In this document: positions 43,895 through 56,000 of the stretch, piece by piece
How the letters are laid out: every line of letters starts with the position of its first letter
How positions within the stretch are numbered: the stretch's first letter is position 1
The notes under the pieces: generated by a model
Databases searched by the model: none
Told to the model about the DNA's origin: nothing
The model's input: the letters and a program-made list of their open reading frames with translations, nothing else
Assembly: GCA_029215795.1 (NCBI GenBank)
Contig: JARDYH010000006.1
Span: forward strand, 25,621,501-25,685,500
Length of the DNA stretch: 64,000 nt
Direction of reading: 5' to 3'
From: Anniella stebbinsi
Lineage: Eukaryota; Chordata; Lepidosauria; Squamata; Anniellidae
Made by a program: the position numbers and the translations under genes

Positions 43895-44340
43895 CAGCAC
43901 TTCTTAGCTAAAAACTTGAGATCCCCTTGATGCCAAGGGCTGAAACTGCTCAAGGTGCAAGACCCCAAAGAGGAGATTTGACAACCTGAGTTTGAAGGGT
44001 ATGGCTCCAGTGTTTGTTTGTTTTTAAATAATTTTAAAACCTCAAACATTTTTTTAAAAATGCTAAAAATCAACAGTTGAACAGTTCTGTTTGAAACGTG
44101 GCATGGCTAAATCTCTACATAAGGGCTATCATGATGCCAAGTTTCATCTCCTTATCTGTAGAAATGATTTTTTTTATAAAATAATTTTAGAACCTCATTT
44201 TTTTTAAAAAATCCTAAAAATCAATGGATGAACAAATATGCTTCAAACTTAGCAAGGCTAAAGCCCTACTTAAGATCTATCATGATGCCATGTTTCACCT
44301 GTTTATCTTTAGAAATGATGGAGCGGTAATCATTTTTTAA
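43895..44340 (-). repeat. Dispersed module, two tandem units, minus strand
   Basis: Reverse of the 30868-31125 order: CACCCAGCACTTCTTAGCTA, then GGGTATGGCTCC, then CATGATGCCAAGTTTCATCT CC (about 44130). A second unit follows ending CATGATGCCATGTTTCACCT (about 44282). Poly-A/T interruptions separate the units. Confidence 0.65.
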
Positions 44341-44613
44341 AATTCCCATTGACTATAGAGCTGCCCTTTGAGTGGGGGGAGGATAGGAAATATCCGGATT
44401 TTTCTTCAAATTTCATAATTCCTCCCCTTCCCACATTTGTTACCAAAAATCCTGACATGTCCTGGTTTTTCCTGACATATATGGTCACCCTCACCAGAGC
44501 ATCTCATGGTCCTGACTGCCTCCATGCAAGAAGGGGGAGTGAGGAAGAACAGATTATCTGCCTCAGAATTGCTTGCAATTGTACTGATGCCTACAAACAA
44601 CTGTGTGATATAA

Positions 44614-45216
44614 GCCACCTCTTGATGGCGCCTGTATTGCATTGCACCCATCTACAGTGGAGGGAGCATCGCGCCAGTTTATCTTGCCGCCACTGCCATG
44701 CCCGCACCTCCTCAAAAAGTAAGGGGTTTTTTTGGTATTATTTCTTTTGTAAAATGGGCGGGAGGGATTGCAAGGCACAGAGGTGAGTTAATTTTTGTTA
44801 TTATTTTCTTTTTAAAAGGTGTGTGTGTGTGTGTGGGGTGACTGCGAGGCGTGGAGGGTAGTTTTTATTTTATTTTTTCATTTTAGAATGGAGGGGAGAA
44901 CGGCGGAGGCACGGAGGTGATGCATCGAGCTTATGGCTCACTGCACCACCCCCTTCCGTGCTCAGCCCATGGTGACCAATCAGTGGTCGCCATAGACTTG
45001 GCACGCCTCCAAGAAGCACCGGAGTAAAAGCGACAGATGGCAAATGCCGCTGTTGCTTTGCTCCAAACTAAAAAAGTCAGACTAAATGCCTGACTTTTTT
45101 AGTGCGGAGCTTTGGGGCTTTGCCCCTAGATGGCGTCGAATTGGCGGCAGCATCATGTAACCCAGCTGCTGCCACTCCGAAGCCACCGCGACGGAAAGGG
45201 ACCATCTAGAGGTACC
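44614..45216. mobile_element. Hairpin-bearing MITE, copy 1 (about 600 bp)
   Basis: Ends GCCACCTCTTGATGG and, on the reverse strand, GGTACCTCTAGATGG (12 of 15 identical). The right-half block has a strong stem, CTAAAAAAGTCAG / CTGACTTTTTTAG around loop ACTAAATGC (45067-45102). It continues with TAGTGCGGAGC, TTTGCCCCTAGAT and GCATCATGTAACCCA. The same block is at 57768-57880. No coding potential. The left boundary is less certain than the right. Confidence 0.6.
44817..44836. repeat. (GT)n microsatellite
   Basis: About nine GT units within the hairpin MITE. Confidence 0.9.
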
Positions 45217-46791
45217 CTATGTAGTGCCAGCAGCAGGTTCAGTGCCTTTTCATGCCATTACCTCTCACCTTGCTGGCATTTAGTGAAAAAAAATTGACAC
45301 TTGATCTTGGTCAGTAGGCTGACAAGAATGCCACTGACTTCTGCTTTCCTTCTGCCTCTCCCACGTTCTCCATGGCCAGTCTGCCACTCATAATTGTGAA
45401 CTGCAAATGGAGAAACACTGCATTCTCGTTCACTGGTCTTAAGTGTGCTGTGTGATGCGGACAAATGTAAGCAGGACAAGGGGGGGTGAGTTGCGGGGGG
45501 GGGGGAAGAAGAAAATGGATTTAAAATGTTATTGCTAAATGGAACCCCCAAATAATCTCTGAGAAACACTGTGAGCTGGGTATAAATGTGAAAGACATGA
45601 TGGAGCTGTTTTTGCACAAAGGTAAAACACAGAAGCCTGGAAACACCTCCAACGAACAAAAAACTGATAAATCAGCTGTGCTTTCTTTCGCTCCCATTCC
45701 TTCGCAACTTCCTCCCCTTGCCACTATGATTGGAAGTTTCTGCATGGAAAGAACCTATCAGATTTTTGAACACTTTGACTAAAATGAATGAAAATGTGTT
45801 TGAGCTGATGATTGGAGAGTTCGTATGCCACTTTCCTCTTGCTTGCACTCTTTCCCCTCTCCCTGTAACCTCCATTTGACTAGCTGCGGCTAGCTAGGGA
45901 GGGGAAATGAGAATTAAGCACACGAAGGAAACATGAAAGGGAACAAATGCATAACTGCTTATTTGGGACAAATGCATAGCTTCTTATATGTCATTTGTTT
46001 CATGTGGCTGCATTTTCCCATCCATTACCAAATGAATGAATGCCTCTAATTTCTCCTTAGTCCTCAGCATGCTCTGCAAATGTACTCTTGTCTGCAGGGC
46101 ATTTGTGAGTTTAAATCCCAGGCAAACGAACAGATTTTCCTTCTTGTACAGAAGCTGCACCATGAACATTCTGACAATTTTTACTGCTTGAACATGTGGA
46201 ATGTTCATGAAGCAATCAGGGACAAACTAGACATGACATAAATGGCTTGAATGCAATTAGTGTACATTGTTTTTGTTATGTAAATCGTAACCCTTGAGAA
46301 GACTAAGCAGGCTTGGAACTGTGAAGGATGGGGAGGGAGAACTTGACTCTTTCCCATCTTGCCCATGGCCCTGTCAAAAAACATCTTTTGGAAGTTGCAT
46401 TTCAGACGAACCCTCCATTGGGATCAGGGCATTGGTACAATTAACTTGTCCCTGGTTGTCTGAGCAGGTTCATAAACGTTTAGTTTGACCCTCACTGACA
46501 TTAATATCACAAACACCATCCCTTCTAACAGCAAACTCAGGTTGTGAGTGTCAATACATGTGGAGCCAAACAGGGTCACTGAGAAATGAGAGGAGATGAT
46601 TAGCAAGCTCGGATTTGGAGGAATACAAAAAATTCTTTAAAACCAAGCACCTAAGAGAATAAAGGATTCCACACCATACATCTGAAACATTGAGTGTAAA
46701 TTGCAAAAGAAAACTGGAAAAAGGGGGGAGTGGAGGAGTGGAAAGCCGCTGCTCAAGTCCCTTACAGCTCAGAGTGGGCAAGGTTGGCATA
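45217..46791. other. No gene recognised
   Basis: No recognisable domain in any frame. G-run at 45496-45506. Confidence 0.4.
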
Positions 46792-47134
46792 GGGTCACAG
46801 AGGGGAAATCAGCCACCGTGGCTTTTTCTGCCCCCACCTTGCTGATGTCCTGGGGAGATGAACACAATTACCCTTCGCAGCGTGGCTTGTCATGTTGTGC
46901 CAATCCAGCTGGGATGCCTTGTTGCCATGGGTAGAAAGCCATCCAGAAACCATGGGCTGTTGTAGGGGGTCTGGACGGCTTCTTACCCCCAGCAACATGC
47001 CATCATGGCTGGGGTTGTATGACCTGGCAGGCCACACTGCAGAGGGAAATTATGCTAATCCGCCCAGCATGTGGCCAACATGCACTGGGGTGGGGTGGTG
47101 GAAAGCCACCATGTCTTATTTCCCCTCTGTGATC
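46792..47134. mobile_element. Palindromic foldback element, about 343 bp
   Basis: The outer arms GTCACAGAGGGGAAAT (46793-46808) and ATTTCCCCTCTGTGATC (47119-47135) pair. Inward, ACCGTGGCTTT pairs with AAAGCCACCATG, GCAGCGTGGC with GCCACACTGC, and TAGAAAGCCATCCAGA with TCTGGACGGCTTCTTA. The two arms are thus about 155 bp each around a centre near 46960. Flanking duplication unclear. No coding potential. Confidence 0.72.
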
Positions 47135-47349
47135 ATGTAAAGCAGGCCAGTACCTTGGAGGAGGGCATGGCTGGCTGGCTGGAGCCCTGAACAGGAGCAC
47201 TCCTGTCAGGAAAGGAGGATAACATTGCAGCAGTTTCTTGCAGATCCGTCTTGCAAGGCAATATAATATATAATTTATTTATTTCTATGCTCCCTTTCTC
47301 AGAGATGCCTTGGCAGTTGACAAAATTGTTCCTTAGTGCCTCTTCCCCC

Positions 47350-48415
47350 TGGCAGAACTTGTGGACTTCCATGCTTTATCAGAGCTGAGAATGATGAAAC
47401 GAGACGGATGATGGCTAGAGTGATGATAAAGGAAGATTTGTGACAAATATGAACAAACCCGGGCTAGAGGTGATAATGCCCTGCAAAAGTGGAGGGTGAT
47501 TTTTCTGCTCAAGTGGGGGTGAATTTCACCAAAGTGCTGGGAATTGTTTGGCCTATTTTACTTATATGAGATGGCTGAGTGAAGTCCCCCCCTTTACTTT
47601 GGAATAAGCCTCATGTGACTGCCCAGATGAGGTCCAAAGCATATAGTTGCCATAGCTCATTCCTGTTCTGGCCTGGATTCCAGTTGATGAGTTGCTATCT
47701 AGCTATGGCTCTTTCTTGTCCAGTTTTGATGGATACCTTTCAGTTTGATTATTCTGAGAATGTGGATAGGATACTTGGAGAGGTCTGGCTAACTGTGTGC
47801 TTGTCTGTTCCTTGCTGATCCTGGCTAATTAGAACAGTATGGTCAGGACTGGACATTTGGATGATAGAGGCAGTATCTGCCTCATTAAGATGGTTATGAA
47901 CATTTGTTAAAGAAGGATGTGGGACATCCCTTCTTGAAAGAAAAACTCAGTGGAGGGGATGATAAGCCTGAACACTTATATACAAGTAGCCCAGGTTAAA
48001 AAGCAAGCTTCTTTGGCTGTTCATTAGCTCTGCAACCTCGATGAACCTTGCTATTATATGTTTAAAACTCATAACAGATTAAGCCTTCAGTGTACCTCTT
48101 TCTTGGTGTGAACACCTCCATTTTTATTCCAGCATTGGGGAGGAAAATACCTTGGTCACCTAAGTGGATGACTTGTACCATGAGATAGACAGGGGGAGGG
48201 GGACCTTGTTGATTCTCCTGGACGTTTCAGAGAAGTTAAATAGCAGCAACCATGGTATCCTTCTGGGTTCTCTTGATGTGGAGTTTGTTTTTATGTGGCT
48301 TTGTGTGCTCCGAAAAGGTAGCCCCCAGAAGGCAATTATTGGTTGGCCCTTTAGCCTTTGACCTCTATGGTTCTGTAGAGTTCCTGTCCCCCATGCTGTT
48401 CAGTTAGGGATGTCA
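47350..48415 (+). pseudogene. Very decayed L2 copy
   Basis: ELRMMKRDG at about 47384 matches L2 ELRVMKQNRRR at 838. At 48170-48270 the reading YHEIDRGRGTLLILLDVSEK followed by NHGILLGSLD matches the L2 RT block [34 protein letters not shown]-like text ends near 48405. The catalytic boxes are not preserved. Confidence 0.65.
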
Positions 48416-48847
48416 GAGAAATCTGCAATGGAACCAAATGAGTTTGGATTTTTATGAATCCAACCCATGGATTCCACAGCAGGCTGGCTTTTCCCCTATC
48501 AGGTAGATCCTGCAGATTTGCGGACAATTTTTCTAACCTTTGGGAATTTTGTGCAAATTTCATCATAGAAAAATGGGCAACAAACAAACAAAAACAAAAC
48601 CAGCCAAAAATGTGAATAGTCTAAAGCATGAACATGTGCATTTTGGGGGTATTTGCAAATTTTGGCACATGTGAATTTGTGCAAATTCATAAACTAAAAA
48701 AAATGACTCTGTGAATGGGCAAGCAATTGAACAAAAGGTGTCTGACAATCTGCAAAACACAGACAGAAGGGATTTTACACAATTCATACACCTCTATGTT
48801 CAATATATGGAACTGCGAGGTAAATTCATCTGGAACCTCGAGCTGAG
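48416..48847. other. AT-rich stretch with degenerate TGTGCA/ATTTGC words
   Basis: Repeated loose copies of GTGCAAATTT and CATGTGCATTTT (48545-48790), similar in style to 59560-59710. No gene. Confidence 0.4.
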
Positions 48848-49324
48848 GATTCATCAGTAGATGACACGAAATTGGGTGGGATTGCTAATACCGTAGAAGA
48901 CAGAAACAAACTCCAAAGTGACCTTGATAGCCTGGAGCACTGGACTGAAAATAACAGAATGATATCTCATACAGATATACCAAGTTCTACACCTAGGAAA
49001 AAGAAACCAAATGCACAGTTTCAAGATGGGGGATACTTGGCTCAGCAATATGACAAGCGAGAAGGATCTTGGAATTGTTGTAGATCACAAGCTGAATATG
49101 AGCCAACAGTGTGATGTGGCTGCAAAAAAAGCAAATGCTATTTTGGGCTGCATTAATTGAAGTATAGCTTCCAAATCGCGCGAGGTACTGGTTCCCCTCT
49201 ATTCGGCACTGGTTAGGCCCCATCTTGTGCCCAGTTCTGAGCACCACACTTCAAGAAGGATGCAGAGGGGGTTCAGAGGAGGGCAACAAGGATGATTAGG
49301 GGTCTGGAAACAAAGCCCTATGAG

Positions 49325-50289
49325 TAGGCTGACCATCTGAAAAGGAGGACAGGGCTCATATAACTTTAACAGTTGTAGAGAAAAGGGAATTTCAGCAGGT
49401 GTCATTTGTATGCAATTAGTTCCTGGTGAAATTCCCTCTTCATCACAACTGTTAAAGGTGCAGGCACTATACTAGAGTGACCATATACAAAAGAAGGCAG
49501 GGCTCTGCAACTTTAACTGTTGTGATGAAGAGGCAATATCACCAGGAACTAATTGCATACAAATGACACTGGTTGAAATTTTATTTTTATTTATTTATTT
49601 ATTTATTTCATTTCTAACCCACCTCTCCATCTAGATCGAGGCGGGGAACAACACCAAATATAAATATAAAACAATAAAATAGATAAACTGTTAAAACAGA
49701 TAAAAACAAATACATTATTAAAAACATCTTATAATTAAACTGGATAGGCCTGCCGGAAGAGAACAGTCTTCACGGCTTTCTTAAATTCCAGAAGACCGCT
49801 AATTTGTCGAATCTCCTCCGGCAGGCCATTCCACAGCCTGGGAGTGGCAGAAGAGAAGGTCCTCTGGGTAACACTCATCAGCCTAGTTCTGACTGACTGG
49901 AGTAAATTCTTCCCAGAGGACCTGAGTGTGCGGGGCGGATTATACGGGAGAAGGCAATCCCGCAGGTAACCTGGACCCAAACCATGTAGGGCTTTAAAGG
50001 TAATAACCAACACTTTATACGTCGCCCAGAAACTAATGGGCAGCCAGTGGAGTGATTTTAAGATTGGTGTTATGTGGTCACCCCTAGGTGTACCGGTGAC
50101 CAACCTGGCTGCCATATTTTGAACTAATTGAAGTTTCCGGACTAGGCACAAAGGTAGCCCTATGTACAGCGCATTGCAGAAGTCGAGCCTCGAAGTTACC
50201 AGTGAGTGCACTACCATCTTTAGGTCTTCCAACTCTAGGAAGGGGCGCAGTTATATGAGCCCTGTCCTCCTCTTCAGATGGTCAGCCTA
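49325..50289. mobile_element. hAT-like foldback MITE with 8-bp TSD, carrying L2
   Basis: Ends TAGGCTGACCATCTGAAAAG and (reverse) TAGGCTGACCATCTGAAGAG. Perfect 8-bp duplication CCTATGAG (49317-49324, 50290-50297) inside CR1. The inner arms AACAGTTGTAGAGAAAAGGG / TTAGTTCCTGGTGAAATTCC and their reverse at 49510-49580 are the same as in 27159-27789. The right arm is split by an L2 (about 49579-50250). Confidence 0.88.
49579..50250 (-). pseudogene. L2 ORF2 C-terminus and 3' UTR, minus strand
   Basis: Minus-strand reading 50232-49735 is an uninterrupted 165-codon L2 C-terminal segment: VVHSLVTSRLDFCNALYIGL, LQLVQNMAARLVTGT, LHWLPIS, ALHGLGPGYL, TFSSATPRLWNGLPEEI and FRQAYPV. It is followed by the 3' UTR stem CCCCGCCTCGATC and an (AAAT)n tail at 49581-49609. 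It lies inside a MITE arm. Compared with other copies of that arm about 20 bp of target are missing at the insertion point, so insertion was accompanied by a small deletion. Confidence 0.88.
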
Positions 50290-50698
50290 CCTATGAGGAG
50301 AGATAGAAAGAACTGGGCATGTTTAGCCTGGAGAAGAGAAGACTGAGGGGAGACATGATAGCACTCTTCAAATACTTGAAAGGTTGTCACACAGAGGAGG
50401 GCCAGGATCTGTTCTTGATCAACCCAGAACGCAGGACACGGAATAATGGGCTCAAATTACAGGGAGCCAGATTCCAGTTAGACATCAGGAAAAACATCCT
50501 GACTGTTAGAGCAATACGGCAATGGAACCAATTACCTAGGGAAATGGTGAGCTCTCCCACACTAGAGGCCTTCAAGATGCACCTGGACAGCCATTTGTCA
50601 GCTATGCTTTAAGATGGATTCCTGCATTGAGCAGGGGGTTGGACTGGATGGCCTTATAGGCCCCTTCCAGCTCCACTATTCTATGATTCTATGAAGAA

Positions 50699-52884
50699 TC
50701 ATGAACATAGGATAGTGTTAGTCATGTTACTCGCATAAGATAGGAATCAGGCAGAGGTGACATGAGAGAAATCTGCTCCTCCATTTTTCCTGGACAATTC
50801 TTCCTGATTCACTGGGCTTGTTATTATTGCCATGATTGCTGCCGTCATCGTCTGTCATCCCTACTCTTTCAGCACTGAATAAAGCTCAGGCTTCAGAGGC
50901 CTCAAGAAGAAATGACATCTCTAAAGACCAAGAGGCTTTACAATTAGATAGGGCTCCATGTTAGAGTACTAAGTTGGGTTGGAGTCATCAGTGCACTTCT
51001 GTTGAACCCTAATCCTCTTGCCATTTTCTAAATTTACAAAACCGGAACAAATTTATTTATTTATTCATTCATTTTAAATACATGTTGTTTTTTATGTCTA
51101 AACATGCATAGGATTGCACCCTAAAGAACAAAAAGCAAAGGCAGCCATGTTGACCATAAAGGGAAAAAAATCCAAAATCCATATAGTGTAATACTTTTAT
51201 TAGGCCAACTCAAAAATTGCAAAAATGTGCAAGGTTTTGGGATCTCCAGATCTCTGCACCAGGCAAGATGTGACAAAAACAACAATAGGTTGTCAGGATG
51301 GTAGCGATAATATGAATGGGAGTGGTGCAGCTAAGTGGATGTTATAGTCAGGAGGTATGTGTAGTTAATCATAAAATGATATGGAAGAGGAGAGTGTGCA
51401 GACATTCAAATTGGGCTCTGCCCAGTAATGTTATGGTTTCAGTGCCCCCAGGACTACAGGAAACAATAAAGTCATTGACCCTTATTGACCTTCCATTTTT
51501 GAAAGTATAAAATCCACCTAGCTGTTAAAACAGTCATCATCCTGGGTCCTATGCACCCCTAAATTGGGATTAAGCCCCATTAAATTTACAAGGAAACCTG
51601 CATTGTCTAAACATGCATAGGATTACGCATTTTGTCTTTAAAAGTACAAGCCTATGCATGTCTACTCAGAAAGAAGTGCCCTTCACTTTAATGGGGTTTA
51701 CTCCCAGGTATGTGTAGTCTAAGGTGTCACAAGACTCTTTGTTGTTGTACAGATTAACGGGTTTATTTTTGTTGCTGTTTAGCTATGACAAACTACAGGA
51801 GGGCTATCTATCAGGAGGGTGGAGAACGGAAATGCCTTTTAAACGTGTTAGCTTCATGGGTAAAACAGGAGGTGCCGGGCAGATGCCCACATTGTCCCAG
51901 AGCGAAGCGGAGACATCCACATACCCATTGGTGGCAATGGTTCATCTTCTGAGGGAAGGCAAAAATTTGACTGACCTAAAGTCCTTGGCTGAACCTAGCA
52001 AGGGAGGGAGGAAGAGGCAGGAATGTCATGCCCAATCTCCGGGCGAGGCACGCAGGAACCCTGCATGCTCTTGGTGCCTTGGGAGAAGGCAGGCTGCGGA
52101 AGAAGAGGCTGCTCTGGTCAAGGCCATGGCTCCTCCCCATGGGCCAGGCAGCTGAGGAAATCATTCCCCATTCCCACTTCCTTGGGGAGGGGGGAGAAAT
52201 AACCAGCAGTTGGCTACTCAGGCACTTCACTTTGTCTGAGTCCTGCTGAACTCCACTCTCTCTGTCTCTCCTGGCTGAAGCAGGAATCAGGGATACTTGG
52301 CCAACCTGCTGAGACATTTTAAAATGTCCTGGAATCTGGGACATCCCTGGTTTTCTGAGCCGTATGGCAACCTTATCTGATGGACATCTGGAGACACTTT
52401 CTTACCACATAGAAGACTGAAGATATAGTTAACATCCGATCTCAGACTTCTTAGGACAGCCTGTTGTTCTTTTTTGTTTGTTTTTGGATGCCTCTCCTGC
52501 AGTTATTGATCTAGCAGTCTCTGCTTAGCTTGCTTGTCAGATTCAATGGCATCAGCCACAAGTGAGAACCACATGGCTGCAGGCCAGGCTGTCCCACTTT
52601 GCTGCATCAGATCACCTCAGCGGCAAATGCTGGCTAGCATTAACTGCTTCAGGCCTGACCTACGACTCATTTTCCTGCTCCAAAAATGCAATTTTGGGGA
52701 GGCTTGCTATGCAGCAAATTCACTGTCCTAGCACTTAACTGATTCGGTCTTAATACACAAGTGCCCATTTGCAATATTCAGTCAGGATGGGGCTCTGCAT
52801 GTGGGAGCAGATTTTATTTTTAATGTAGGGTTTGGCAACTGATGGCCTGAGAGCCAAATCAGCCACGACCCTGAGGAATGCCAC
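50699..52884. other. No gene; short interspersed repeats
   Basis: Holds AGTAAG-family pieces (51104-51121, 51648-51720) followed by GGTGTCACAAGACTCTTTG ... CAGATTAACGGG at 51722-51762. From memory this resembles a common reptile repeat, of class unknown to me. The open frame 51724-52155 begins in that repeat and has no domain. 52265-52378 ends GTATGGCAACCTTA, a possible degraded hAT-like terminus. Confidence 0.4.
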
Positions 52885-53012
52885 CTGGAACATAGGAGAC
52901 TGTCTTATATTGAGTTCCATCTAGCCCAGCCTCCGGAATTCAGGTAGAAACTTTTCCAGCTCTACCTGGGGATTGAACGTGGGACGTCTTCTACTGAGAT
53001 ATGGGCCCCTCC
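52885..53012 (-). mobile_element. tRNA-derived SINE fragment
   Basis: On the minus strand: GGGGCCCATATCTCAGTAGA, then GTCCCACGTTCAATCCCC, corresponding to tRNA A-box and B-box regions (TRGYNNARNNG and GWTCRANNC patterns, both slightly decayed). It is followed by AGGTAGAGCTGGAAAAG and ends toward AGACAGTCTCCTATGTTCC. It is too decayed and lacks acceptor-stem pairing, so it is not a tRNA gene. Confidence 0.6.
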
Positions 53013-56000
53013 CTATTTGTGGCCTCCCAATTGCTTTCTACGTACCACCACACCTTCCTTGAGTGGCAGCCAGGCTGTGGAAGGGGAAAACAAGAGGCAC
53101 TGGGAAGAGGCAAGAAGACACAGTTAAAATGGGCACAGAGGTTTGAAATCATGGTGCAGTGTTGGGCATATTAAAGGCAGCAGAGGCTTCTACACTCCAA
53201 TCATGTCCCCGCTCCAAACTGTCTCTCTCTCTCTCTCTCCCATCTGTCTAGAAGGAACATGGTAAATGGTGTGGCTGGATACTTTCATTTCAGGAAGGGG
53301 AGGAAACTCCATCTCTTACCACCATTGAAAATGCCTCATGACTGTCATGATTCCAAGCCCCCCCACACACACACACGCTCACACAAAATGTGAGACAATA
53401 AAGAGGTCTGCTGTGCAATCCACAAAGCTTTATTCAGTGAATAAACATCTCTTCACGCTGGAAGGAAGTGTGAATGTTAGGAGCTGCCCACCAAGCTTAA
53501 TTAGCCTAACAAAGCAAGGCAGTTGCCTGTCAACTAAATGGACAGTTTCCCAAAGTGCCCGACAGGCTTTTACCAAACCCCTCCTTCAGGGAGTGTCTTC
53601 AAGTTGCAACCTCTGGCAAGTGGCTAACATAGTGGACTGCCTCCCATCTCCTCTCAACTCTGCCCACTTGACTCTGCGGTTAATTCTGATTTTGCCTCCC
53701 TCCTCTGACAAAGACTGAGTTCTCAGGGGTGGGGAGGATGATCTCTGAGCCTAGGTTTCCTGCCCGATAAGCTCCCGGGAAGATTCCTCCTTGACTCCTG
53801 AGAGTCTTGGAGAATTTCCTCCCCCACTTCCTGTCTTGGCTGGTGTACTTCTCCTTCTTCTTCAGCCTCTGAGTCCAATTTGGGATACACACCAGGGAGA
53901 CCCAGCCAGCTTCTAAAAGTGACCCAAACTGATTGCTAACCATGGCCTTAATGACTGAAGTCACCAGAGGCAAGGAAGAGCCTTAACTTCCACTCCAAAG
54001 GAGTGAATGACTGTCATTCAGTCCTACTTGGAAAATTGAAGCTTTGCTGCATGTGGGGCAGCATTTTGATGGAGGCAAAAGTTGCCTCTTACCCCATACC
54101 ATGCTTGTTCCAGCCACCACTGCTCTTGCCCCTCCTCCTGAAGGAAGATCTAGGTTTCATGGAAGAAGGCAGTGTGTTTCTGAAGGTCCTTTCTTCCCCA
54201 CCACTAAATACCAGGGTTTTGGTCAAGAAGACAAAGTAGAACGTTATCTCTCTCTCTCACATTCGAAGTGCAGCTTCTGGCTTAGGGTGGGAATCTTCCT
54301 TATCTCCTTCTCAGGCTGAAGGATCAGGTTTGCCCTACCTGAGGCAGGGGCCTCTCTAGGCTTGTTATTTGATCAATTTTCATTTCAGAAACACAGAGAG
54401 AGCCAATGCATGCATTTCTTCCCCCAGTTAGTGCATATGCTACCAAACACATGTTATTGCTGTCATTTCCACTTTTAGTCAATGTATCATTTCCCCCAAA
54501 TTTTAGCTCAATCTGTATCAGAAAATTAAATATGTGAAGCAGCAGGCCCTTGCTCTGCCAGTCCCTATTAATGGAAAAGTACAGCACTGTCTTCATGTAG
54601 AGAAGCCCTCTGTGTTCCCTGCGGATCTTGCTGCAATCCACTCATAGCCCCAGAGGGCATGTCTGGTGAAATGGTGTGCAGCTCACCAGGCATCTGGCTA
54701 CTGAGTGAGGAGCTTAACATTCAAGGTCTTCATGGCAGGTTTCCAAAGGCAGCCAGTTCACTGCATTTTACAAAGACACGGCAACATCTGATTTCCAAGG
54801 AAGCAGCCATTGATTTGATATTTGGTATTTGTAAAAGCAAGAATCACAAACAGTTTGATTCTTCCAAGTGAGAAGTGTAACAGTACTGCACCTGCAGAAC
54901 ATGCCCCATTTCCCTGTGTTGCTGACATCTGCTTAAAGTGGAACAAAAGCAGAAGAGAAAGAGAGAGAGCACAAGCAATGGAGATGTTATCACATTTTGA
55001 CAAGCTCCCCCTCCCCTCATCTTTGCAGCTGTCATCTCCTTGCTAAATTTCACTTTGTTGTTTTAAGTGCCTTGGCAACTTGGCCAAGAGGGATGGTCCT
55101 TCATCAGGTTTTTGCAGTAATAAGTGGAAATGAAGCCTGAACCATCACTGCATGAGAAGCACTGGCATCAAATGCAATTCTAACTCAATCTCTTTAGTGT
55201 GAGAAGGATCAAATTCCTCTCATGGGAAGCAGAAGGGGGGCATGCAGGCAGCCCAGAGAGCAGGGAGGGAGAAAGTGTGTGTGTGTGATGGAAACTTGCA
55301 ATATAATGTAGAAGAGCCTGGTGCTCATTTAAAGTAGTTGTAATCAGATGGAAATATCCCCAGGGGGAAGCAAAGATGAGCGTATGAAAAAATATTCTGG
55401 GAAAGGAAAGGAGAAGGGGGGAAAACAAGAGAGAAGCAAAATTAATTTTTCATTCTGTGGTGTGAAGGATGCTTCCACTTTTATTAGCACAGTTCTCAAA
55501 TTTGCAGGGGAAAATGCACTCACATCCGGCTTTGTAGGAGAAACCAGCTGTCAGGCTGAAATGGAACAGGAAGCGCTTGCATTGGTTGTGTAATTAACAA
55601 TCACTTCTTTTTGCTATAGAACTCAAGTGCTCTCCCTGGCACAAGGGCTCCAGTGGATTTATGTTTATTATTGGAGGTCTCTGCTTCCAGCAACAGCCAT
55701 TTACACCTGAGCTTCCCCAATGTAGGCCTCCGTTTTGGGAATCTCCCTTGCTACTTTCCATAGCTAATTACTACAATCATCGCAACAAAGCCAGGTATTT
55801 AGGGGTGATTTCTGCAAGGCTACTCAGCCCAGATAAGGGCTGCCTCTGTTACCACCCCCAATGCTTTTCTGATTCCATATTCATAAGATTGCCAGGCTCA
55901 GGCTGATTAAATCAAGTTATTCCACAGCATATGAGGGGAACCACTGATTTCTAAATTCTACAAAGGGTCATGGTGCTGGCAATGCCTATGACAACGCATC

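Larger units (their letters stand above)
48848..50698 (+). mobile_element. CR1 LINE interrupted by hAT-like MITE (itself with L2)
   Basis: Starts in the CR1 RT just after the catalytic region (VDDTKLGGIANTVEDRNKLQ, 48853-48915). It runs through the RSQAEYEP region and HTSRRMQ-like text to 49324. After the MITE (49325-50289) it continues with [20 protein letters not shown] (50319-50378) and the standard C-terminus RAIRQWNQLPREMV. It ends in the CR1 3' UTR and tail CTATTCTATGATTCTATG at 50698. Frameshifts occur in the first part. Confidence 0.88.

Noticed and set aside
44349..44786. 145-codon ORF
   Set aside because: It spans the junction between a repeat module and a MITE. No domain.
45061..45110. 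Stem-loop followed by a T run, resembling a bacterial terminator
   Set aside because: The context is a vertebrate nuclear genome, and the structure lies inside a dispersed element present twice. It is not a transcription terminator in the bacterial sense.
51724..52155. 143-codon ORF as a possible host exon
   Set aside because: It starts inside a dispersed repeat, has no recognisable domain and no convincing splice context.
52970..53012. tRNA gene on the minus strand
   Set aside because: A-box and B-box-like words are present, but no acceptor-stem pairing and no intact cloverleaf. It is better read as a SINE head.
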